NCBI RefSeq assembly: GCF_023898315.1
Contig: NC_064615.1
Span: 737,898,950 to 737,962,949 of the forward strand
Length of the DNA: 64,000 bases
Origin: Schistocerca nitens
Lineage: Eukaryota > Arthropoda > Insecta > Orthoptera > Acrididae
Reading direction: 5' to 3'
Of this stretch, positions 56,169 to 64,000 are shown piece by piece (position 1 is the first letter of the stretch; every line of letters starts with the position of its first letter). Position numbers and translations under genes: made by a program. The notes under the pieces are model-generated. The model was given only the letters and a program-made list of their open reading frames with translations, did no database searches and had not been told where the DNA came from.

Positions 56169-57060
56169 CTTGAAGGAGGGCTCCGAGCCAGACGCCCTAT
56201 AACGTGCATTCCACTGACCTCAAACCACAGCCATTTGCGGCTTCAGTGGTGTCAAATGAAAGGAAATGAGCATATTGTATCGTTGGCCTGGAGGCCTCTA
56301 TTCGGCGATGTTCGGCCGCCAAGAGGAAGTCTTATTTCAGTCGACGCCACATTGGGCATCTTGCGCGCTGGGATGTGGATGAAATGAGGATGACAACACA
56401 AGACCCAGTACACGAGCGGAGAAAACATCCAGCCCCGATAGAAATCGAACCTTGGCCCGCTTGCATGAGAGGCGAGCACGTTACCACCCTGCTAAGCAGG
56501 TGGACAGTGGAAAGTGAGTGCTCATTGGAGGTCAGTCGTGTTTTCTGACGAAATCTGGTTCTGCCGTGGTGCCAGTGATGGCCATGTGTTGGTTAGGTGG
56601 CCAGCTGAAGGCTTGCAACCAACCTGTCCGCATGCTAACACACTGGACCTTTACCTGGAGATATGGTCTGGGTTGCCAATTTGCACGGCAGCAGAAGCAC
56701 TTTCGTGATTATACCTCGCATCCTGATATCAAATTTGTACGTCAGTATGGTGATTCGACATATGCTGCCATGCATGGAAAGCATTCCAGGGTTATTTTCC
56801 AACAGGATGTAGCTCGCCTACATACAGTTGTTGTTACCCAGAGTCGACATGTTGCCTTGGCCTGCTCGAGCACGAGATCTGTTTCCAATCCAGCGCTTAT
56901 GGGACATCATCGGAAGACCAAGTATTTACGACCAAGTGCAACAGGCACGTAGCTCCATCCCACAAACTAACATCCAAATGGTTCAAATGGCTCTGACCAC
57001 TATGGGACTAAACTTCTGAGGTCATCAGTCCCCTAGAACTTAGAACTACTTAAACCGAAC
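56169..57060 (+). pseudogene. Outer Tc1-like transposase relic, catalytic part
   Basis: After the SINE, SAHWRSVVFSDEIWFCRGAS (about 56514-56575) holds the first catalytic Asp. FQQDVARLHTVV near 56795-56830 corresponds to the Q-D-N-A-R-x-H block, with Asp kept. LPWPARARDLFPIQRLWDII near 56850-56910 is the last block, with Gln in place of Glu. Two frame changes lie in between. Confidence 0.78.
56258..56502 (-). mobile_element. SINE of a third tRNA-headed type
   Basis: On the minus strand the head contains ggtaacgtgctcgcctctca and the B box GGTTCGATTTC, then a body ending in a ctcatttcc block. It interrupts the outer transposase between RLQWCQ-like and SAHWRS-like codons. The duplication was not resolved. 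Confidence 0.7.
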
Positions 57061-57173
57061 TAACCTAAGGACATCACACACATGCATGCCCGAGACAAGA
57101 TTCGAACTTGCGATCGTAGCGGTTTCGCAGTTCCAGACTGTAGCGCCTAGAACCGTTTGGCCACTCCGGCCTG
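56976..57173 (-). mobile_element. tRNA-headed SINE, copy 3
   Basis: Target duplication ctaacatcc/ctgacatcc (56967-56975, 57174-57182). It is the same family as 44781-44981 and 51287-51478. The B box is changed to GCAAGTTCGAATC. Confidence 0.85.
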
Positions 57174-57363
57174 CTGACATCCGTTACACCGATTATTAAT
57201 GTACCAGCATATCACATTTGCAATGGTTTATCTCGCGCTTACGTTAACCTATGATCTTGCAATGTTAATCACTTACATATGTTACCTATACAAATGTATT
57301 CCCGAAATTTCATTACTTTATATTTGTTATTTTTTGGTGTTGAGAGTTTTTTCCGTCAGTGAA

Positions 57364-58870
57364 GATACTTTCACGAGACCTGTTTCACCTATGCGTCATT
57401 TTACACCACAGCAAGCAATCGGTACAGCATAATACGTGTCCCATACCGATGCTCTGGTCCTGAAGACGTGTTCATGACAAAAAGACGTTTGAGTAAGTGT
57501 GATATGTGGAAATAACTCATCATGGATGAAGCTGATTAATTCAACAGCTGAAGGCGTTAGACACAATGCAATTATTACCTTTATTATCACTTCTACGTCA
57601 TTTACCCACCATTACTGAACAGACACTGTCCAGTTTGCAATATATGAGTGCAATATTGCAGTTTGAACTGTCATACATCGCAGCTGTGGAACTCCACTTA
57701 TCAATATCTTCTATAATAGTCTGGAGTGTGCTTACTTTATTTTCTCCGCTTACCGGTGGTGGAACCATGGGTTTAAAAGCACACTAGTCATTTGATCAGT
57801 TTCAAGTGTAGGCCTATACATAGCCTCCGTACGTACCAATACAAAAATTTTGTTTCACTTTTGTAATGGAGAGATCGAATTAAGATGAAATTGTGTTAGT
57901 TAATTTTAGTGTCTTGACTAATGCTCATTGCATTGCTCGGATAAATACTAAAAAGCCTTGGTACATAACATCTGTATGTGTTTGAACTACTGAATTAAAA
58001 CTTGTAGACGCTACCTCGACATGTTATATGGACCGTATATAATACATTTGGAAACTATGGATATAAATTGCTGAATAGAGGCCCCACAATTCATCAGTGC
58101 TACAGAGCCCGCAACAGAACGCAAAAATATAAAAAGTGCAAGGCCCGTGTTATACTCGTATTGGAAAAACGAAACGACACCAGCGTTCCTAGTGGCCTGG
58201 CAGTGCACTTCGAATAGGGGAAAGTATAGCGCGAAAATCCGTAACCTTGCTTTGCGAAATAAGAATTTTTGGTGCTAATATTTTTCACTTACACTTTATG
58301 GGTGAACCTGGTAGTCTAGTGATAAAGTGTTTTCTGGAAACGTTTTTCCTACCTTGCAATCAAAAACTGAGATTAATTTCTCATAGCTGGTTTCACGGTC
58401 ATGTCATCGTCGTCGCTCTTTGACTGTAAAATTATTTATTTGTAAAACCCAATATTGCAATTTTGAGCAGGTGGCCATTATCACGTGGAAGTAATAGTGC
58501 TTTAGCACGCGTCAAAACTTAAAAATCATCTGACATGACATAACACACCAGCTGGTTTCCTATCATTGTGTTCCTACTGACAGCCATATTGTGTGTATTG
58601 CACTCTGTGAATTGCATTCTAAACATGTTGCTCGTATTCTGCTAAATTTTTGTTCATATCTGTAATGCGATTTAAATGCATTGCAAGTGTATTGCTCAAT
58701 TCTATGTTATTTTTGTTATGTTTTTCATACTCTCTCGCATTTAATGGTGGCCTCCGAAATTTCCATTGGAGAGGATTATTCCAGTACATTTATTTCTGCT
58801 AAAATTAGCCTGTTAATAATGTATCTACGGTGGCACTTTTAGCATTCCAACGTCATTAAGACTAGAAAGT
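57364..58870. other. DNA without recognised features
   Basis: AT-rich, with short chance frames only. Confidence 0.5.
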
Positions 58871-58960
58871 GTACACATCTACAGCGCTCATACTCCGCAA
58901 ACCACTGTGATTTGAATGGCACTCAGTGCAAGAAGCGACACCATTCAAATCAGAATTATA
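58871..58960 (-). repeat. LINE 3' end remnant and small hairpin
   Basis: acatctacagcgctcatactccgc resembles, in pieces, the reversed LINE-B/E tail at 45911. Next to it tgatttgaatgg (58908-58919) and ccattcaaatca (58941-58952) form a perfect 12 bp stem. Confidence 0.5.
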
Positions 58961-59231
58961 TACTGATTCTGTGACAAGATGTAATAAAGCGAATACCAAT
59001 TCTAGCATAAGCTGCTAACATGGAGTTCTCCATTAAATGCGAGGTAGCACGAAAAACGGACGCGAACAAAAATAACGGAGAATAAAAGTAATATACATAA
59101 CTGTATTTAAATCAAGCAATTCACACATGGATTCATAAGCAGTAACAAATGTACACAAGTCCACAGAACACCACACGACAAAACTAGCTTCTGTTTTATA
59201 TGAAACAGAAACAAATATAGAATCATTTATT
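58961..59231. other. DNA without recognised features
   Basis: No conserved block, terminal repeat or tRNA-like sequence was seen. Confidence 0.5.
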
Positions 59232-59332
59232 AAACTGAAGTGACAGAAGTCATGGTATAGCGATGTGCACATATACAGGTGGCAGTAGTATCACGTAGCA
59301 AGGTATAAAAGGGCAATACATTGGCAGAGCTG

Positions 59333-60954
59333 CATCCTCTATACCTCCCGTAAACTAGATCCCCCTCATCCGCTTGTCTCTCCCATCCTCTCCCACCCCC
59401 GTCCACTGCCGCACCTGTATTCCCACGTCCCACCTGCTCTGCATCTCTCCACTCTCCTTACCCTCTCCCAAGGTGGCTTCCATCAGCTCCCCCTCCATGA
59501 TAATGCCCTCCTCCCCTCCATCTGCCCCTCCTATCAACTTTGATCCTCCCCTCCCACTTCCTGTGTTTTTTCCACAGAGCACCCTCTCTCCCTTCTCTCT
59601 CCCTTCCCTCCCTCCTCCCTTCCTCCCCCCGGGCTTCTCCTACCCCCCATACCTTCATTCCACCACCCATCTCCTCTGCCATTGGCATCTCTGCTCTCCC
59701 CTCTCCATCCCCCACCACCTTTTTCCCCTCTTGGCAGGTCTCCGGACTCGCACACGTTAAGTGAACATTAGCGCGCCAGAGATCATCGCCATCAGTTTTT
59801 CGTGTGTGTGCCGTCGTGTTTGTGATTCAGTGTTTTTCGCCACCCATGCTCCTTCATTCACGTGTGTCGTCTAAATCATCAGTGTTTGCGCACAGTGCCA
59901 ACAGTTTACCTGTTTTTCGTCGAGTGTGAACGGCTTCATGTTTTTTAATTACTGTATCCACTATTTTTTACCCGCCATTATGTTACTTTTATGCCTTTAC
60001 TGGTTTTTTCTCTTATTGTACTGCTTGTGGCTGAAGAGAGGAGTAAAATTTCCCACTGCCAGCCCACCTTGTATGAGGTGTGAGGTGCACAAAAAAGAAG
60101 AAAAAAAAAGAGAGAGAGCAGAAACACATCCGCACACCCTATATTGTCCGCTGCCTTGATCCCCCTCACCCCTTGGTGTCTCCCTTCCTCTCTACCCCCA
60201 ACCAGTTGCCACGCCTTTACCATTGTGTCCCACCCTCTCTCCATCTCTACACCCTCCATCTCCTTTCCCAACGCAACTTCCACCATCTACCCCTCCCGGA
60301 TGATGAGCTTCACCCTGACATCTACCCTTCCTACCAACTCTAACCCCATCTTCCTGCCTCCTCCTCAGGGCTCCCTCTCCTCCCCCTCCCTTCTCCTGAG
60401 CGGCTTCCCCCTCCTACTCCCCCTCCCTCTCTTGTGCTCCCTTTCAGTGTCTCTGCACTCCCTCCTGCCTTGTCTTCTCTCTTCATCTCCTGCCCCACGT
60501 GTCTCCTGCCTCTTAGTGTACCCACTGACGCCCCTATTCTCTTCATCGCGCCGCCTTCCCTGCTGCCCCTTGCTCTCCCCTCCTTTCCCATCCTCTCAGG
60601 CCTCTCCCTCGGCAGGAGAGTGGGTTTTAAGTGTGATGTGTGGCCGACTTCTAACCTGTGAATGTGCCTTCAGTGTCTTCTTTGTGTTTTAAGAATCGCC
60701 AACTGTGTTTTTTAACTTTATGGCGACTTTTTTAATTGTCCCCCAATGAACGTCTCCATGTCAGTGTATTTTTACCTCAATTATCTCCTCTTACTGTGTT
60801 TTATGTTCCCTTTTGTTATCGCCTTAGATATGTAACTTATTATTCTTGTCTTAGTTGTCATGTCATTTGGCTGAAGAGCGGCGGATTGTGCAGCTGACAG
60901 CCCTCCCCTGCTCATACGGGGCAGGGGAGTGAAATCACAATTAAGGAAAAAAAA
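59333..60954 (+). mobile_element. Dimeric C/T-rich retroposon with A-rich tails
   Basis: A 9 bp duplication gcagagctg (59324-59332, 60955-60963) flanks it. The insert has two similar halves: gatccccctca occurs at 59358 and 60158, exactly 800 bp apart, and ggctgaagag precedes an A-rich stretch in both (about 60031 and 60870). The first A-rich stretch is at 60089-60118, the second at 60945-60954. Pyrimidine-rich parts give Pro/Ser-rich frames (59374-59760, 60144-60692) that may be relics of a LINE ORF1 or have no coding role. Confidence 0.8.
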
Positions 60955-60989
60955 GCAGAGCTGTCATTTGTACTCAGGTGATTTATGTG

Positions 60990-61690
60990 AAAATGTTTCC
61001 ATGATCGTTACTGCATGACGGGAGTTAATAAACTTTGAACGGTGATTGATAGATGATGCTCGACGCATGTGATATTGATTCGAAAATCGTTAGGGAATTT
61101 AATATTCAGAGATCCACAGTGTCAAGAGTGTGCCGAGAATACCAAATCTCAGGCATTACCTATCATCACAGGCAACGCAGCGGCCGACGGCCTTCGCTTT
61201 ACTACAGAAAGCAGCTGTGTTTGCTTAGTGTTGTCAGTGCTAACAGATAAGAAACATTGCGTGAAAAACCGCAGAAATCAATGTAGGACGTACGACTAAT
61301 GTATCAGCTAGGACAGTGCTGCAAAATTTGGCTTTAAAACGTTATGGCAGCAGCTAAACGAACAGAGATCATGTACAGCCATTCATGTACTTCATGTTCC
61401 CAGACAATTTTTATGAATGACAATGCACCATGGCAGCCACAGTTGTTCGCGATTGGTTTGAAAAACATTCTGGACAGTTCAAGTGAATAACATGGCAAAC
61501 ATGTCACCCGACATGAATCCCATCGAATATTTATGGGACTTAATCGAAAGGTCAGTTCGTGCACGAAGTCCTGCACCGGCAACACTTTCTCAGTTACGAT
61601 TGGCTACAGACATGGCATGGCTCAGTGTTTCTGCAGCGACATGCTGAGTCTACGCCACATCGAATTTCTACACTATGCGCATCGAAGCCA
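60990..61690 (+). pseudogene. Family M transposase relic, copy 3
   Basis: The N-terminal block MMLDACDIDSKIVREFNIQR (61053 on) with STVSRVCREYQISG is a helix-turn-helix, and RSGRRPSL near 61175 is the GRPR-like hook. A block near 61420-61450 corresponds to D-N-A-P and MSPDMNPIEYLWDLIERSV near 61500-61555 is the last catalytic block with Glu. Part of the core between about 61350 and 61380 is deleted relative to copy 1. Confidence 0.78.
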
Positions 61691-62640
61691 GCTTCCGTAC
61701 ACTTTGAAATGAAAACAAATGTTGGGGACTTTAAATCAACCAATAGGGAAAGGAGATGATGAACGACTGACAAACTTGCAGCACTCCGAGTAGCTTAGCA
61801 GCGAACCGAGGTCATGTTAGCAGAAGTCTCTATATTCTCTATATGAGTTTCTCTCCCATGTAGTCCGCTTTACGCAGGTCCTGATCAGTGTTGATGCTCT
61901 GCAGACTCACGTATAAACGCATGGAAGAAGATACTTCAGAGCGTCTTCATGCCATCTATGGTTTCCTGCTATGATATTCAGTGGCTCTGAATGCAGTGCA
62001 CAGGGATTTCACACCATACTGAATTCTGTGAGACAAAGAGAATATACAGTTCTGTAGTCTTAATGGTAATTTGCGTTTTGTTATATAGAGGAATGGGGGA
62101 CAAGATGATAATACAGTCGCAGCAGGGTAGATGACGAAAACTGTGCAAAATTTTTAACATATCCGTAGTTCGGAAATACACCGTAGTGGTGCTAAGGCCA
62201 TAAAAAGACAGCCAGTCAGCGACGAGTGTGCAGAAATGTATGAATTTAAACTAATTTATACGAGTTAATACCTGCTATGTTAAAGAGCGCAGCTGCTAAT
62301 TAAGTTAGCTGAAGGTAATACTTTCAGATAAACAGTCAAAACTAGGCACACTTTAAATTCTTGTCCATGGCTGTTATATCAGACCTGAATTTTCTGGTTA
62401 GTTTGTTTCATGTCCAATGGATCATTTTGCATGATAGATCGTAATCATGTGGAAAGAGTCATGTTACATTCACATAGCAAATTAATTTGTACATATGGTT
62501 ACATTCTGAACTTTTCTAAGGATTTCTTTTTTCCAAAAAGAAAAAAGATATACAGATGTTGTGAGTTAGCAGGCCTTACCCCACTCCCTTTTACATATTA
62601 CAGTAAGAGAAGTTCTGCTACGGAATAGAAGTTGTCAAAG
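61691..62640. other. DNA without recognised features
   Basis: The part near 62500-62640 could be the 3' untranslated end of the next LINE. Nothing else is recognised. Confidence 0.45.
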
Positions 62641-62661
62641 AGAGGCTGTCTTAGTTTGTGT

Positions 62662-63660
62662 TCAAATTTTACTTTGCTGACATTTTATATCACGGGGTAA
62701 GTAATCAAAACTTCTTGTTGCAGCATTGTGCACCCATTTTTGTGCTAAAAACAACGTTAATGTGGAGTAATGAATGTCATTTTTCCTTCTGGTATTGCAA
62801 TTTTGTACATCGTTGTTCCTTTTGAACTGGAATGAATTATTTACAACTAACTTCACGAGGGAATAAATATACTGTGAAGCAGTTGTTAGAGCGCCCAACT
62901 TGTTCCTAAACAGATGTCTACGAAATGATCGTGGGCGAGCAGAACATATTATTCTTACAACACATTTTTGCACATTAAAGGCTTTCTTTCTTAAAGATGA
63001 ATTACCCCAGCACATTATTCTATATGAAGTTATTGAATGAAAAATATGCAAAATATGTCAGCTTACTGATTTGTCTCTTCCCAAGGTTTCCTATGATTCT
63101 AAGTGCAAATGCAGCTGAACTAAGTTGTTTTAAGTGTTCCAAAATATGAAAATATGCTTTTTTTCAGTTTAAATCCTCATCAATGTGGGCACCTAAGAAT
63201 TTTGAAGTTTACACTCTATTTATTATTTCCTCACTACGTGTTACACTTATCATTGGTGTAGTACCCCTGATTTAACTTTCCGTGATTCCCCCAAATCACT
63301 TCAGGCAAATGCCGGGATGATTTCTTGGAAGGGCACGGCCGACTTCCTTCTCCATCCTTCTCTAATCCGATGGGACCGATGACCTCGCAGTTTGATCCTT
63401 TCCCCGAAATCAAGCAACCAATACTAGTGTCATCTCCAAAAAGATCTGCTTGTTGTACATTAGACAGAAGATCGCTCACATCTATGAGGAACAATAGCAG
63501 ACCTATATTGATTAAATTACTAACTACAACTTCTTACATTCTTTTGGTTAGATATGATATTAATCACTGGTTGGCTATACTATCACTCGCAAAAAACTTT
63601 GATTTATCTAGGAGAACACCGATTCACACAGTCACATGCCTTAGATAATGTTTACTGTGT
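62662..63660 (-). pseudogene. LINE-F reverse transcriptase and C-terminus
   Basis: Upstream pieces give ANQWLISYLTKRM near 63540-63580 and FLIDVSDLL followed by ADLFGDDTSIGC near 63420-63490, the FADD box changed to FGDD. After the inserted repeat, an open 129-codon run (62662-63051) has IMCWGNSSLRKKAFNVQKCV and DIHYSTLTLFLAQKWVHNAA, then SFDYLPRDIK, matching the C-terminus of LINE-C. Stops and frame changes occur upstream. Confidence 0.78.
63262..63420. repeat. Short interspersed repeat inside LINE-F
   Basis: The block with caggcaaatgccgggatga and gggcacggccgacttcc is one I recall as frequent in grasshopper DNA. It interrupts the RT just after the FGDD box. I could not find its target duplication or a clear tRNA head. 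Confidence 0.65.
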
Positions 63661-63740
63661 AAAGCTTGACTGTTGCATCACCTACACTAAGTAATACCAT
63701 GAACGAATGCTGCAGTAAGATAGTCGATACGGTGCAATGT

Positions 63741-64000
63741 TATTAATAATGAAAATAATTAATAAAGGTCACATATTTTAATTTTTGATAATGTATAGAG
63801 ACCATGTATTAACCTTTATCACAATAGACAGCCTGCTGTAGATAAGTAATTGAAAACTAAGCAGCTTAGTCGGACAAAACCGCGTACAAAGCCACGCATG
63901 CAAACAAAAGGAAACACTAAAAAATGGTACATTACCGTGTCTAATAAGGTGCAGGAAATCTGTTAGCATTCAAAACAGTTATCAGTCGTCTCGAAATGGA
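63741..64000. other. DNA without recognised features
   Basis: AT-rich window end. No conserved protein block or repeat end was identified. Confidence 0.5.

Larger units (their letters stand above)
54283..57363 (+). mobile_element. Tc1-like element holding three later insertions
   Basis: Ends: tacactgacggaaaaaaaat on the left and gttttttccgtcagtgaa on the right are inverted. The transposase relic reads on the plus strand in two pieces. Inside lie another Tc1-like element (54782-56168), a SINE (about 56258-56502) and a further SINE (56976-57173). Without them about 1.25 kb remains. Confidence 0.82.
59232..61690 (+). mobile_element. Mariner/Tc1-like element, family M, copy 3, split
   Basis: The left end aactgaagtgacagaagtca and the following bases match copy 1 to about 59332. 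The match resumes at 60964 (tcatttgtactcaggtgatt). The right end is missing, with similarity fading near 61690. A 1.6 kb retroposon fills the gap. Confidence 0.8.
62641..63740 (-). mobile_element. CR1/Jockey-type LINE fragment (LINE-F)
   Basis: Minus-strand RT and C-terminal blocks run from about 63660 to 62662. A SINE-like repeat interrupts the RT. Both ends are undefined. Confidence 0.72.

Noticed and set aside
59374-60692. Pro/Ser-rich proteins from the C/T-rich stretches
   Set aside because: Pyrimidine-rich DNA opens several frames on both strands; no start context, domain or consistent frame between the two units supports a gene.

Overview
This is eukaryotic, intron-rich-genome style DNA: AT-rich, poor in coding sequence and packed with decayed transposable elements. 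No host gene, rRNA or CRISPR was recognised. The mix of elements points to an arthropod with a very large genome: Tc1/mariner elements, CR1/Jockey-like and RTE-like LINEs, a Ty3/gypsy LTR element and tRNA-headed SINEs. Several repeat families look like those I know from grasshoppers and locusts (Schistocerca-type genomes). The order-level assignment is inference from remembered repeat families, not a database result.

Layout. 1-3277: a small TIR element in otherwise featureless DNA. 3278-9328: a three-level nest, in which a mariner-like relic was split by a plus-strand LINE that was itself split by an almost full-length 4.2 kb minus-strand LINE with a coiled-coil/SGNH ORF1 and an endonuclease-RT ORF2. 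10.8-12.9 kb: two more transposase relics. 12933-18434: a 5.5 kb imperfect inverted repeat whose arms meet at a loop of about 24 nt; each arm carries a later insertion with target-site duplications and tRNA-like sequence. 18787-20017: a mariner relic. 20854-23450: a 2.6 kb transposon with about 35 bp TIRs, subterminal copies of GAGGCAGCTCC and a broken transposase of the type I associate with DUF7869. 25.2-28.0 kb: a LINE relic split by foldback and microsatellite-tailed repeats. 28956 to about 39737: a minus-strand Ty3/gypsy element with long LTRs, split by an RTE-like LINE and carrying a SINE in one LTR.

40931-42356 and 47332-48757 are two 1,426 bp Tc1-like copies with open 340-aa transposases, the only apparently intact genes here. 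Each sits inside an older LINE. 43330-44570 and 59232-61690 are further copies of the 18.8 kb mariner family. 54283-57363 is a Tc1-like element holding a second Tc1-like element and two SINEs. 59333-60954 is a dimeric C/T-rich retroposon, and 62.6-63.7 kb is a last LINE relic.

The genes do not form a pathway; the window records successive insertions. The strongest leads are the 5.5 kb palindrome, the transposon with subterminal repeats, the two intact Tc1-like copies with an unusually short D-to-E spacing, the foldback with paired tRNA-like heads, and the 800 bp-period dimeric retroposon.
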